Shown: one piece after another, positions 46,018 through 56,033 of the stretch
Layout: every line of letters begins with the position of its first letter
Numbering within the stretch: the first letter of the stretch is position 1
Assembly (NCBI GenBank): GCA_022711405.1
Contig: JAKLFC010000003.1
Coordinates: 238,843 to 302,842, forward strand
Direction: 5' to 3'
DNA: 64,000 nt
DNA from: Bacteroidota bacterium
Lineage (GTDB): Bacteria > Bacteroidota > Bacteroidia > Bacteroidales > JAGONC01
Notes under the pieces: model-generated
Databases searched by the model: none
Seen by the model: only the letters and a program-made list of their open reading frames with translations
What the model was told of the DNA's origin: nothing
Position numbers and translations under genes: made by a program

Positions 46018-49000
46018 TTAGAAAATGATGTTTAAACCGGCTCCGAAAGAAGTGGTTTGCGGCAGCGACATGTAATCCATACCGCCCTGCATGTTTCCCA
46101 TTCCCTGGGAAGCTTCCGGGTCAAAGTTTGGAAGGGTTGTCCACAAGAGAATATTCCTGGCGAACACGTTGATGGAGAGACCCTGCAGCGCATTTCCAAG
46201 GACTTTTTTCGGGAAATTGAAGCCAAGGGTGATATCCCTGATCTTCAGAAATGAAGTTTCCCAGGTGTTGGATTCCGACATGCTTCCGAAGACATCATTG
46301 TACAGGTCCGGATACGCATAGAAATCGTCGACGCCGCCTCTGACAATGTCATTGGGTGTTCCGTCGGCTTTCACCGCTTCAAGATCAGGACAGATGTTGG
46401 TCACACCATCCTGTGTGGTTTGTCCGCCAAAGATATAGGGCGTTTCACGGTCTTCGGTCTCGCCTGAAGCACCATACAATCTCATCAGACGGTTTGAACC
46501 GGAGTACATCATACCGCCATCTTTCCAGTCAATCTGAATTCCCAGCGTGATCATTTTGAAGATGTTGAATGTATTGGTGAAGCTCAGGATGAAATTCGGG
46601 GATACATCGCCGATCTTTCCAAAGTCGCCGATCAGGGGCATGCCGTAATAGTAGCTGTCGGGATCTTCATCCACCAGGATCCTTCCCTGGTCATCACGCA
46701 GATACTGATTGCCATAGATCGATGGGTAGGTATCGCCGGCTGATGCACGGATGTTGGGTTCCACATAACCACCCAGGCTGATGTTTTCAACACCTTCGGC
46801 AAGTTCCTCGCACACATTTTTCACCTTGCTGAAGTTGGCAAAGAAATCCCACTGGAAGTTGGATAGTTTAACAGGGGTTAAATACAGGACGATCTCGTGC
46901 GCCTTTGAGGTCATTTTCCCTGCATTGGTCATGTAGGAAGCGTAACCAGTTGATTGTGCCAGGGGAACTGCAAAGATCTGACCATCCGCATTCTGGTCCG
47001 AATAGGTATAATCGAGTCCGATGCGGTCGTTGAACAGTTTCAATTCGATCCCGTATTCCATGGTCCGCGTATTCTGGGGAACCAGTCCCGGGTCGTAGAG
47101 CGTGGTGGTGGGCTTGTAGCCGGTGACTCCGCCCAGCGGGAATACGATCCCGTCGCTGAGGAATCCACTGCCGGCACCACCCTGAACGTAGACCGGTTTG
47201 TTGTAATTACCTGCCTGCCCGACTTCTGCATAGGATACACGGACTTTACCGAAGTTAAGAACCGTATTTCCCTGGAGAGGACCCAGTTCAGTGAACACCC
47301 ACCCCAGGGAGGCGGATGGATAGAAGAAGGAACGTTCACCGCTGGGCATGGTGGAAACAATATCGTTACGTCCGGTAACATTCAGGTAGATCATGCCCTT
47401 GTAATCCAACGAAAGGTTGCCAAAGAATCCAACGGTCCTGTCCCAGTATACCGATTGATCCGCTGTCTGTGTAGTCGTATTCGACATATTGTTCCAGCCG
47501 GGAAGGGTAAAGCCCGTACCCAGCATGGTCCAGTACTTTGACTTATTGTCGATGAATTCATTTCCGAGGACAAGCGATCCTCCGAAATTCTCGCCGAATT
47601 GTTTCACAAAGGTGATGGTTGCCAGGGAGTTGATCATCGTACGCATCACACCGTAATTATTGATGGACCCGCCTGTAGGTGCGCGATATCCAAACGTGGT
47701 ATCATTGGGGTTAGTGTAATCGGCTGCGGTGGGCAGGGCCTGTCCGGTGCCTGCACTCCCCATCTGGTAAATGTCTTCGTTATCCGTATTATAGGCATCT
47801 ACACCGATCTGGTACTTGATCTTCATCCAGTCAATCGGCGTATATTCCAGGTAAGTGTTACCGAAGAAACGGGTAGTGCTTTCCTGGAACTGATTATTTT
47901 CAACAGCCCATCTTGGATTTTCACCCACTGCGCCACGACGGTAGCTGATCTGGCGGTAATCGCCCAGGGGTCCTTCCATATGATAGGGTGTTCCCACCAG
48001 GTCAAAGGAAGCAGGAGCACCATAGACGGTGAACAGGTAGCTGGAATTCCCGGATGGAACTTTATCGAGGCTCACATCCGAGAAGTTGGTCGAAAATCCG
48101 GTTTCCCATTTTTCACCCATCTTGAAATTACCGGCTGCTTTGGCGTTGTAGCGGTCCATCCCGGTATTCTTGATGATCCCGTTCTGGTTATTGGCGCTGA
48201 ATCCAACGGAATAGTTTCCTGCATTGGTGGCTCCGGCGATGTTGATGCTGTTGGTGAACGTGGATCCGTTCTTGTCATAGAAATTTTCCGGATTGTTGTA
48301 TGCAACAGGGTCCTGCCATCCTCCCTTGTAGGGATCCCACCATTTACCGGGTTGTCCGAAGTTGTTGCCGCCATAGGTGGCGTTGTCCGGCAGATCGGTC
48401 AGTTTTGGTCCCCATGAGTAGGAGTTCGCTGCATAGAAATCGTTGTAGTATCCCTGTGCATACGTTTGCTGCACTTCAGGAAGGCGGGCGACCACATCGG
48501 AGGTGAACGTTGAATTGAGGGTGACCATAACGGGTTTGCCGGCCTTTGTGGTGGCGCCCTTCTTGGTGGTGATGAGAATAACCCCATTGGAAGCGCGCAG
48601 CCCGTACAGAGCGGCAGCAGCCTGTCCCTTCAACACGCTGATGTTCTCGATGTCGTTGGGATCAATGTCGAGTGCCCGGTTGGAATAGTAGGACCCGGTC
48701 ACATTCTGTGAATAGTCGGGTGTACTTGTAATGGGCATTCCATCCACCACATACAGTGGGGTGTTATCCCCGTCGAATGAACGGGCGCCACGGATGTAGA
48801 TCGTTGCGGGAGATCCGGGCATCCCTGAGGATTGACGCACCTCAACGCCTGCAAATTTTCCCGAGATCGCCGTTTGAAAATTGGGATTGGCCGTTTTGGC
48901 CAGGTCGTCACCTGTCACTTCCTGCACGGCATATCCCAGCGATTTTTTCTCCCTCGGGATACCCAGTGCAGTAACGACAACCCCTTCAATGTCGAGGATA

Positions 49001-49293
49001 TCAGGTTCCAGGGCTACGTTGAGGGTGTTCTCAGCACCGATCTGGACTTCCATCGATATCCGGCCGACAAAGGAAAATACGAGGGATTTCGCTTCCTGCG
49101 GTACGGCGAGCTCATAATACCCATCTTCATTGGTAGTGGTACCAATGGTGGTGTTTTTCACCAGGACAGTGGCTCCGGGGATGGCTTCTCCATCATCGGA
49201 ATTGGTTACTGTCCCGGAGATCGTTTTCTGTGCCTGCACGATGTTCATGCCCATAAAGAGCAGCAGTGCAAGCAGTAGGGTAACTTTTTTCAT
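46018..49293 (-). CDS. SusC/RagA-family TonB-linked outer-membrane transporter (pair 1)
   Basis: This 1091-residue transporter has a signal peptide (about 1-21, ending VQAQ), a CarboxypepD-like domain (22-100; ISGTVTNSDDGEAIPGATV), a TonB plug (about 110-230; GVEVRQSSG, PLYVVDGMPI, ASNGVILITTKKG) and a long barrel ending in Phe (GAGLNIIF). It imports bulky nutrients with SusD and energy from TonB. The upstream promoter is TTG-N19-TATCTTG with a leader of about 105 bases. It is similar to the second SusC at 51037, in particular around REKKSLGYAVQEVTGDDL, so the pairs probably arose by duplication and then diverged. Confidence 0.94.
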   Translation of the reverse strand: MKKVTLLLALLLFMGMNIVQAQKTISGTVTNSDDGEAIPGATVLVKNTTIGTTTNEDGYYELAVPQEAKSLVFSFVGRISMEVQIGAENTLNVALEPDILDIEGVVVTALGIPREKKSLGYAVQEVTGDDLAKTANPNFQTAISGKFAGVEVRQSSGMPGSPATIYIRGARSFDGDNTPLYVVDGMPITSTPDYSQNVTGSYYSNRALDIDPNDIENISVLKGQAAAALYGLRASNGVILITTKKGATTKAGKPVMVTLNSTFTSDVVARLPEVQQTYAQGYYNDFYAANSYSWGPKLTDLPDNATYGGNNFGQPGKWWDPYKGGWQDPVAYNNPENFYDKNGSTFTNSINIAGATNAGNYSVGFSANNQNGIIKNTGMDRYNAKAAGNFKMGEKWETGFSTNFSDVSLDKVPSGNSSYLFTVYGAPASFDLVGTPYHMEGPLGDYRQISYRRGAVGENPRWAVENNQFQESTTRFFGNTYLEYTPIDWMKIKYQIGVDAYNTDNEDIYQMGSAGTGQALPTAADYTNPNDTTFGYRAPTGGSINNYGVMRTMINSLATITFVKQFGENFGGSLVLGNEFIDNKSKYWTMLGTGFTLPGWNNMSNTTTQTADQSVYWDRTVGFFGNLSLDYKGMIYLNVTGRNDIVSTMPSGERSFFYPSASLGWVFTELGPLQGNTVLNFGKVRVSYAEVGQAGNYNKPVYVQGGAGSGFLSDGIVFPLGGVTGYKPTTTLYDPGLVPQNTRTMEYGIELKLFNDRIGLDYTYSDQNADGQIFAVPLAQSTGYASYMTNAGKMTSKAHEIVLYLTPVKLSNFQWDFFANFSKVKNVCEELAEGVENISLGGYVEPNIRASAGDTYPSIYGNQYLRDDQGRILVDEDPDSYYYGMPLIGDFGKIGDVSPNFILSFTNTFNIFKMITLGIQIDWKDGGMMYSGSNRLMRLYGASGETEDRETPYIFGGQTTQDGVTNICPDLEAVKADGTPNDIVRGGVDDFYAYPDLYNDVFGSMSESNTWETSFLKIRDITLGFNFPKKVLGNALQGLSINVFARNILLWTTLPNFDPEASQGMGNMQGGMDYMSLPQTTSFGAGLNIIF

Positions 49294-49404
49294 AAATCAC
49301 CAGTTTTTAGTTTGACATAGTTTGACTAATAGAAATTATTGTTCGTAATAATTCTTCTAAGATATTGGTTTATAAATAATTAAAGAATCAATCTTTATTG
49401 TACG

Positions 49405-49433
49405 CAAGATACGAAATAAAATATGAATTGCAA
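49405..49433 (-). promoter_or_regulatory. promoter of susC pair 1 (TTG-N19-TATCTTG)
   Basis: On the minus strand a -33 TTG (49433-49431), 19 bases and TATCTTG (49411-49405) form a Bacteroidota promoter. The leader to the susC ATG is about 105 bases. The same design occurs before the second susC. Confidence 0.6.
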
Positions 49434-49461
49434 GAGAATTTTTTTGGGTGGGCTATCTGCT

Positions 49462-49502
49462 AAAAAAAAGAGGCTGTCCGCAACCGTGAACAGCCTCTTT
49501 TT
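49462..49502 (-). terminator. strong intrinsic terminator after susD pair 2
   Basis: A perfect 13-base stem (49465-49477 with 49490-49502, core AGAGGCTGT) with a 12-base loop is followed on the minus strand by a run of T. It ends the upstream susC-susD transcript (pair 2) just before the promoter of pair 1, so the two pairs are separate transcription units. Confidence 0.88.
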
Positions 49503-49523
49503 ATCAGCTTATAACAGGGATTG

Positions 49524-50993
49524 TTAATTCACTCCTGTCCGTTTGTCCCACCACATCTGTTCTCCCCAGAACTGATCAACGACCTTGGCAGCTTCCGGCT
49601 CAAGGTTCAATGCATTGAGGTTCGCTTCCGTGGTCGGGTAAGGATAGCGGAAAGGCTGCCTGTTGTGGACGCCCACATAGGCGGAGCCCGGAGCCACATC
49701 AATTACCGGTACATCGGTACGGCGGTTTTCGGCCCAGGCTTCCTGGCCCTGTTTGTACAGGCAGATCCATTTCTCAAGCTGGATCTGCTTTATGTCGTTG
49801 TTCCATGCAATCTGCGATTGAGCCAGATACGCATCAATATCACCCTGGGCAACACCGTTTTCTTCCATGGAAGCAACGATCCCTGCTTCATAGGCACTCT
49901 GTGCGGTCCATCCCGGAGTGCTCCAGCCATTCTTGGCAGCTTCGGCGATGCAGAACAACACTTCAGCACACCGCATGAAGGGTGTGAATCCCGCGGGATC
50001 GTCCCTGTAGATGGCCCCGATACGAGAGGTTGTCGGGACGATATCGGAGTTGTCGACCGCGCCGGGGTCAACGCCTTTATAGATGCCATCCGGATTCGGA
50101 TGGGCATATACCGGCAGACGCGGGTCATTGTTCGCCAGCTGAATGTCGACGATCACACTGCAAATTCCATGGTCATCACGGGTTTCACTGTCTTCGTAAT
50201 AGGGTTCCTTGTAAGGTGATGTACCTGGCCAGTAAAGGAAAGCATTGTCACTGTTGCTTTCCATGACCGGGTATTTACCAGGATCTCCGAGCACTTCTTC
50301 AATGACAGCCTTGGCTCCGCCGGGATTCACGATCGACATACGGATGGCGGCACGGAGCCGCAGGGAATTGCAGAATTTCTGCCATTTGGAGACATCTCCT
50401 CCAAAAAGGAGATCCCCGTCGCCCAGGCCATCGCTGTGGCCTTCGGCAAAGATATCTGCAGCGGCCTTCAACTGGGCCAGTATATCGCCATAGATCTGGT
50501 CCTGTGGGTCATATGTCGGAAGTGTAGTGCCTTCCATCCCAAGAAGTGAATTTCTCCATGGAACATTACCCCACTGGTCGGTGGTCATCTGAAGCAACAT
50601 TGCCTGGAACGTCATGGCGACCGCTTTCATGTTCGGAGTCTCTTCCGCATCGCTCTTGGTCTGGATCACTTTCAGATCGTTCATGGCATAGTAATAATAT
50701 GCCCAGGCATTGTTGACCGTGCCTTCACGGAACTGATACCGGGCCTCGTCAATGTACTGGATCTTGGAAATATGCCCTGCGTAGCTGCACATTTCGTTCA
50801 TGCCCTGCCAGGCATTGAAAAGATTGTCACCGACATATCTCAGGTCAAAGGCAAGGATGTTGGTCGATGGCACATCCGATGGCTGGTTGGGGTTGACGTT
50901 CATCTCTTCGAAATTTTTCGTACAGGAGATGGAAGAAAAGATAAGCACCAGAACCAGCAGAATATTAAAATTCACTATTTTTTTCATATTCAT
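49524..50993 (-). CDS. SusD/RagB-family lipoprotein (pair 2)
   Basis: This 489-residue lipoprotein has a signal ending in SSISC (C24) and the SusD-like_2 pattern: NVNPNQPSDVPSTN after the anchor, TTDQWGNVPWRNSLLG, and a late AYEAGIVASMEENG segment. It pairs with the SusC gene 43 bases upstream and would bind ligand at the cell surface. Two nearby ATG codons at the start (50993 and 50987) give proteins differing by two residues. It is clearly related to but diverged from the SusD at 44565. A strong terminator follows. Confidence 0.9.
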   Translation of the reverse strand: MNMKKIVNFNILLVLVLIFSSISCTKNFEEMNVNPNQPSDVPSTNILAFDLRYVGDNLFNAWQGMNEMCSYAGHISKIQYIDEARYQFREGTVNNAWAYYYYAMNDLKVIQTKSDAEETPNMKAVAMTFQAMLLQMTTDQWGNVPWRNSLLGMEGTTLPTYDPQDQIYGDILAQLKAAADIFAEGHSDGLGDGDLLFGGDVSKWQKFCNSLRLRAAIRMSIVNPGGAKAVIEEVLGDPGKYPVMESNSDNAFLYWPGTSPYKEPYYEDSETRDDHGICSVIVDIQLANNDPRLPVYAHPNPDGIYKGVDPGAVDNSDIVPTTSRIGAIYRDDPAGFTPFMRCAEVLFCIAEAAKNGWSTPGWTAQSAYEAGIVASMEENGVAQGDIDAYLAQSQIAWNNDIKQIQLEKWICLYKQGQEAWAENRRTDVPVIDVAPGSAYVGVHNRQPFRYPYPTTEANLNALNLEPEAAKVVDQFWGEQMWWDKRTGVN

Positions 50994-51036
50994 CGTTTTT
51001 TAATATTTAAACATTGTAAAGAACCTAATCCTGTCA

Positions 51037-54000
51037 CTAGAAAGCAATCCTGAGTTTCAACCCGAGATTCCTTACCGGGGGCAGCTGGTACTGTTCAAGA
51101 CCAACACCGGTATTGGTCGCACCAAAGCCGGTTTCCGGGTCGATGCGAATATCGTTGGTCTTATGCCTGTAAAGCAATCCGAGGTTTCTGCCGTAGAATG
51201 AGAGGTTAAGCCCTTTGATGAAACCTGATTTTGCGAGCATGTCTTTCGGGAAATCATAACCGAAGATCAATTCACGGAATTTGATGAAGCTTCCATCGAT
51301 GACGCTTGGTTCCGGCCATCCCCAGTAGCTTTCATAATAGTTTTGTGCAGAGATCACCACATCATTGGGCGTCCCGTCTTCTTTGACACCATTGATGATC
51401 AGACCGTTCACACGCACCTGGCCGTCCACTGCCCTTACGTAGGCGTCGTCGTCATAACTTTCGGCAGCTGATTCTTCGGTGATACCTGCATAGGCACCAA
51501 ACCAGTCGGTTACGCTGAAGACATCTCCTCCCTTGCGGAAGTCGAACAGGAAGGTGAGCATGAAGCCTTTCCAGTCGAATGTATTTCTCCACCCGCCGAT
51601 GAAGTCAGGATTGATATTTCCGATGCTCACAGGTAAGGAAGTCAGCTTGCGCATTCCGTTCTCACCGACGATCATGTTGCCATCATCATCCTTTTGGGTG
51701 GCTCTTCCGCGGATGACACCCCATGGTTCTCCCGGTCGTGCCTCGATGGTGACGCCTCCCCAGGAGGAGACGATGGTATACGCCTGCAGATCTCCGTAGA
51801 GCGTAACGATTTCGTTATTGTTCTTGGAGAAGTTCAGGGTCATTTCCCAGTTCAGTCCCTTGGATGATTTCAGGATAGCACCGTACAGCATCAGTTCATG
51901 GCCCCAGTTGTGGATCTCGCCGGCATTCAGACGCATGGAACCGAAACCAGTGGCATAGGAAATATTGACCGCCATGATCTGGTTCTTGGTGGTCTTGTCA
52001 TAATAGGTATAATCAATGCCGAAGCGGTTGTTGAAGAATTTCAGGTCGGTTCCGAACTCGATACTGATCGTTTCTTCCGGTTCCAGGTTCAGCGGGGGTA
52101 TCTGACGGGCATAGTTATACTGCGGAACACCAAAGATCGGAGTGGAGGAGGAATAGGTGGGAAGCAGCTGATAGGGATCGGTTGAATTACCAACCTTTGC
52201 CCAGCTGCCCCTGATCTTGCCGAAGGTCAGAATATTGGAAGGAATGTTGAAGGTTTCGGTGAATACCCAGCTTAAGCCAACGGATGGATAGAAGTATGAC
52301 CAGTTCTCTTTAGGAAGTGTGGAACTCCAGTCATTACGGCCGGTGACATCCAGGTAGAGCATCCTTCTGAAGCTCAGCCCTATAGAACCGAATACACTGT
52401 TGGTTGCCCTTTCTTCATCATACTGGCTTACGACAGGGTTCCCGTTCACGTTGCCGATCGTGTATAGATCAGGTACGGCCAGTTCGTTGGCGGTGAGGGT
52501 TGATGAGCTGTAGGTCCGGTCCATATAGTTGGCACCGAGGGTCGCCCTGAAACCGAAGTCTTCGGAGAGATCTTTATCCGCATTTAAATATACGTCCGCA
52601 TTGGTCTCGGTAAATCTCATTTCAGTCTGGGTAAAGGATCCCCCGAAGGAGGATTCAATGGAACGATCTGCGACGACATGCTTTCTGACTTCATTCCAAT
52701 AGTCCGTACCAATACGTCCCATGAGGCTCAGCCAGTCGGTCAGCTTATAAGTGAGCATCACATTCCCAAACAACCGGTTACGTTCCCTGGCAGTTGTATT
52801 TTTATTGACGGTCCAGTAGGGGTTGTTATGGTAGCTGCGGTTCCAGTTGTAGGGATTACCCCATACATCATCCTTATCCCAGTTCTCTTTCAGCGTTTCC
52901 ATATTGACCTGGCGTCCGAACCATGAGCCGAGCGATTGCATGATGTTGTTTTCATCATATCCGCCGCCCGGCAGGTTATCGCTTTCATTGAGCACATAGG
53001 TCGCAACGATGTTGGCTGTAAGTCTCTTTGACAATTCGGTGGTTCCGCTGAAGTTAACGGTATACTTGGTCAGGTCGGTATTGGGGATGGCCCCTTTGGT
53101 ATCCTGATAACCCAGTGACATACGGGCGGCTGATTTTTCTGTACCCCCGGTGAGTTCCAGGTTATTGTCCCAGGTATGGCCGGTTTCGTAAAAGTCTTTT
53201 ACGTTGTCGGGATTTGATACCCATGGTGTGGACGTTCTGGTATCCGGATCATTGGGATCGGTCAGGGGGCTGTCGTACTGTGGGAGATTCAGGCCGATAT
53301 CCAGTCTGGGTCCCCAGGATTCGTCAATCCCGTCATTTACACCACCCCAGTTACCATCGTAATAGGAGAATGAATTCTCCTTTGCCCAGGCTTCGTAGGC
53401 TGCCAGGTCAAAGGTTGTTGCTCCGGTGGATTCATAATACGACCATTCGTCCCCGTAATATCCCTGGCCATAATTATTTTGATAAAGAGGCAGGTAAGAG
53501 ATGTTCTCGAGCTGATAGGACGTGGTATAAGCAACGCCGATACCCTTGGAGGCACCTTTCTGGGCTGATTTTGTGGTGATCAGGATGACGCCGTTCGCAG
53601 CACGGGATCCGTACAGAGCGGCGGCATTGGCACCTTTCAGGACGCTCATCGACTCGATGTTGGCGGGGTCAATGTCCATGGCGGCATTTCCAAAGTCCTG
53701 TCCGCCATACTGATCAACGGCTGAGGAGTAGTTGGAGATGGGGACGCCGTCGACGACGAACAGCGGCTGGTTTTCACCGAAAGAGTTGTTCCCCCGGATC
53801 ACGATACGTGAGGAAGCACCCACGGCGCCGCTGGCGCTCACCACCTGTACTCCCGCCACCTTCCCGGTCAGTGCGTTCACAATGTTGTTTTCCTTGGCTC
53901 TTTCCAGATCATCTCCCTTCACGTCCTGAACCGCATAACCCAGGGCCTTTTTTTCACGGGTGATACCCAGTGCGGTCACAACCACCCCTTCAATGTCCAT

Positions 54001-54303
54001 GATATCTGAATCCAGAACGATGTTGATGACATTCTGATTCCCGATTTCGATTTCCTGGGAGATCATACCTACAAACTGGAAGACGAGGATGCGTGCATCA
54101 TTGGGCACTTCCAGTGTATACAAGCCATCCTCGTTGGTGGTCGTCCCAATGGTAGTTCCTTTCACCAGGACCGTAGCGCCCGGAATCGGAGCTCCGTCCG
54201 CGGCGCCGGTGATCAGACCGGTGATGGTTCTTTGGGCAAGTACTGCCTGCACTCCTATAAACATAAGAAGAGCAAGCAACATCGTAAATTTTCTCATAAT
54301 CAA
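51037..54303 (-). CDS. SusC/RagA-family TonB-linked outer-membrane transporter (pair 2)
   Basis: This 1088-residue transporter has a signal peptide (about 1-23, ending VLAQ), a CarboxypepD-like domain (TITGLITGAADGAPIPGATV), a TonB plug (GVQVVSASGAVG, PLFVVDGVPISN, AANGVILITTKS) and a barrel ending in Phe (GLKLRIAF). With the SusD downstream it forms a TonB-driven importer. A TTG-N19-TAATTTG promoter and a leader of about 125 bases lie upstream. No regulator such as an anti-sigma factor or hybrid two-component sensor lies next to it, so control may be global or at RNA level. Confidence 0.94.
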   Translation of the reverse strand: MIMRKFTMLLALLMFIGVQAVLAQRTITGLITGAADGAPIPGATVLVKGTTIGTTTNEDGLYTLEVPNDARILVFQFVGMISQEIEIGNQNVINIVLDSDIMDIEGVVVTALGITREKKALGYAVQDVKGDDLERAKENNIVNALTGKVAGVQVVSASGAVGASSRIVIRGNNSFGENQPLFVVDGVPISNYSSAVDQYGGQDFGNAAMDIDPANIESMSVLKGANAAALYGSRAANGVILITTKSAQKGASKGIGVAYTTSYQLENISYLPLYQNNYGQGYYGDEWSYYESTGATTFDLAAYEAWAKENSFSYYDGNWGGVNDGIDESWGPRLDIGLNLPQYDSPLTDPNDPDTRTSTPWVSNPDNVKDFYETGHTWDNNLELTGGTEKSAARMSLGYQDTKGAIPNTDLTKYTVNFSGTTELSKRLTANIVATYVLNESDNLPGGGYDENNIMQSLGSWFGRQVNMETLKENWDKDDVWGNPYNWNRSYHNNPYWTVNKNTTARERNRLFGNVMLTYKLTDWLSLMGRIGTDYWNEVRKHVVADRSIESSFGGSFTQTEMRFTETNADVYLNADKDLSEDFGFRATLGANYMDRTYSSSTLTANELAVPDLYTIGNVNGNPVVSQYDEERATNSVFGSIGLSFRRMLYLDVTGRNDWSSTLPKENWSYFYPSVGLSWVFTETFNIPSNILTFGKIRGSWAKVGNSTDPYQLLPTYSSSTPIFGVPQYNYARQIPPLNLEPEETISIEFGTDLKFFNNRFGIDYTYYDKTTKNQIMAVNISYATGFGSMRLNAGEIHNWGHELMLYGAILKSSKGLNWEMTLNFSKNNNEIVTLYGDLQAYTIVSSWGGVTIEARPGEPWGVIRGRATQKDDDGNMIVGENGMRKLTSLPVSIGNINPDFIGGWRNTFDWKGFMLTFLFDFRKGGDVFSVTDWFGAYAGITEESAAESYDDDAYVRAVDGQVRVNGLIINGVKEDGTPNDVVISAQNYYESYWGWPEPSVIDGSFIKFRELIFGYDFPKDMLAKSGFIKGLNLSFYGRNLGLLYRHKTNDIRIDPETGFGATNTGVGLEQYQLPPVRNLGLKLRIAF

Positions 54304-54434
54304 TAGTTTTAGGTTAGTACTAAATTTCTGAAATTATTCGATATTACTTATTTTCAGGTACTTAGATGAAGAAGGATGTAAAATGTTTTTTTCTGATAAA
54401 CAAAATAGTTAATTGGTTTCTAATAAGGGACAGC

Positions 54435-54463
54435 CAAATTAGAAAAAAAACTTTTGATTACAA
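54435..54463 (-). promoter_or_regulatory. promoter of susC pair 2 (TTG-N19-TAATTTG)
   Basis: On the minus strand a -33 TTG (54463-54461), a spacer of 19 bases and TAATTTG (54441-54435) match the promoter of pair 1. The AT-rich leader to the ATG is about 125 bases and holds no gene. Confidence 0.6.
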
Positions 54464-54506
54464 AAAAAATATTTAACAAAAATTAACGAAAATTAATTTC
54501 CGTCGA

Positions 54507-56033
54507 TTATTCGAGGCTTCCGATGGCCTTTTCGACCTCTTCCAGGATCTCGCAGGATTTGACCAGCGCCTTCATGGTGTTATGGTCAGGATACAGGGGC
54601 CGGTCGATGTCCAGGAATGCGACATGGTTGCGGATCACTTCCTTTGCCCGGGTGGTTCCCGTACCAAACTGGTATTCCCTGAAATCGAGTGCCTGGGCCG
54701 CAGCCATCAGTTCGATCCCGAGGATTCCAAAGGCATTGTCGAGGATCTGGAAATTTTTCAGTGCCGTATTCATTCCCATTGAAACGAAATCCTCCTGGTC
54801 GGCAGCAGCGGGTATGGATTGTATGGAAGCTGGCATGGAGAGGATCCGCTGCTCTACGATCTGCATGTCGGCGGTATACTGGCTCAGCATCAGGCCGGAG
54901 AACATCCCTGCGCCTTTGGTGAGGAAGGCGGGAAGACCGACGCTGAGCGCCGGATTGTTCAAGCGGTTCATCCTGCGCTCTGACAGGACGCTGACCATGG
55001 TGATGGCGGCGCCTGCCATATCCATGGGCAGGGCCACCGGGCTCCCCTGGAAATTGGCTCCGGAGAGCTGAAGGTTCTCCTCAGGGAAGAAGATCGGATT
55101 GTCGCCCACGCCATTGAGCTCGGTTTCCACCTGTGAACGGGCATAGGCCATTGCATCGTGCGCGGCTCCGATGACCTGCGGGGTGGAACGCATGGAATAG
55201 GCGTCCTGCACCTTGCATTTGATCCTGTTCTCTGCCAGGTCACCGTGTTCGACCACCTTGCGGATCGCACGCGCCGACCGTATGGCGCCCGCGAAACCTC
55301 TCGCCTCGTGCAGCTTAGGCAGGTAGGGCTTCATGTTCGCCTTAAGGGCTTCCAGTGACATGGCAGCGGCGATCTCGGCTTGTTTCAGCCACCGGTTGGC
55401 ATCGTAGAGGAAGATGGCGCTCATCGCCGTCAGCAGGTTGGACCCGTTGATGGCAGCCAGACCGTCGCGGGCTTTCAGGCCGGGCACCGGTATGCCGGCC
55501 CTGTCAAGTGCCTCCCTTCCGTCCAGCAATTCGCCTTTGTAGTAGGCTTTTCCTTCTCCCATCATCAGCAGGGCGATCTGCGACATCGGCGCAAGATCAC
55601 CGCACGCACCCACCGAACCCTTCTGGCACACATGGGGCGTGACCTCCTTATTCAGCATATCCACCAGTGTTTGCGTGATCTCCAGCCGGCAGCCCGAATG
55701 TCCCTTGGCATGCACATTGGCGCGCGACAGCATCGCTGCCCTGACATGCTCCAGCGGGGCGGGATCTCCAATACCTGCCGCATGATTATAAATAAGGTAT
55801 CGCTGAAACTGGCTCACCTGCTCATCGGTCAGGATCACCTCCGAGAATTCTCCGATCCCCGTGTTGATCCCGTACATGATCTCTCCTGCTTCGATCTTTC
55901 GCTCCACCATGGTCCTGCATTTCAGGATCCGCTCCCTGGCCTCCGGATGAAGTTCCACCTTCTGACCCAGCCGGGCCACATTGATAATGTCCTCAATTCG
56001 CAGATCATTACCTGTAATATAATATGTCTTCAT
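54507..56033 (-). CDS. hutH: histidine/aromatic amino acid ammonia-lyase family enzyme (HutH-like)
   Basis: This 508-residue enzyme belongs to the lyase family that uses the MIO cofactor to release ammonia from histidine or aromatic amino acids. Active-site segments are YGINTGIGEF (Y54), YNHAAGIGD (H84), AYSMRSTPQVIG, GVGDNPIFF and QEDFVSMGMN. The cofactor triad, normally Ala-Ser-Gly, reads Ala-Cys-Gly (A143, C144, G145; GSVGACGDLAP). The retained QE pair favours histidine-type lyase, but several changes (Asp for Asn in ADQED, Phe for His after it) leave the substrate open. No hutU, hutI or other histidine-degradation gene is near; hisS follows. Tyrosine lyase or aminomutase are alternatives. 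Confidence 0.8.
   Translation of the reverse strand: MKTYYITGNDLRIEDIINVARLGQKVELHPEARERILKCRTMVERKIEAGEIMYGINTGIGEFSEVILTDEQVSQFQRYLIYNHAAGIGDPAPLEHVRAAMLSRANVHAKGHSGCRLEITQTLVDMLNKEVTPHVCQKGSVGACGDLAPMSQIALLMMGEGKAYYKGELLDGREALDRAGIPVPGLKARDGLAAINGSNLLTAMSAIFLYDANRWLKQAEIAAAMSLEALKANMKPYLPKLHEARGFAGAIRSARAIRKVVEHGDLAENRIKCKVQDAYSMRSTPQVIGAAHDAMAYARSQVETELNGVGDNPIFFPEENLQLSGANFQGSPVALPMDMAGAAITMVSVLSERRMNRLNNPALSVGLPAFLTKGAGMFSGLMLSQYTADMQIVEQRILSMPASIQSIPAAADQEDFVSMGMNTALKNFQILDNAFGILGIELMAAAQALDFREYQFGTGTTRAKEVIRNHVAFLDIDRPLYPDHNTMKALVKSCEILEEVEKAIGSLE

Noticed and set aside
49294..49404. Riboswitch in the susC leader
   Set aside because: The leader is AT-rich and shows no known riboswitch core on inspection.
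44565..54303. Polysaccharide utilisation locus
   Set aside because: Two SusCD pairs are present but no glycoside hydrolase, lyase, sulfatase or local regulator lies next to them, so a glycan target cannot be claimed.
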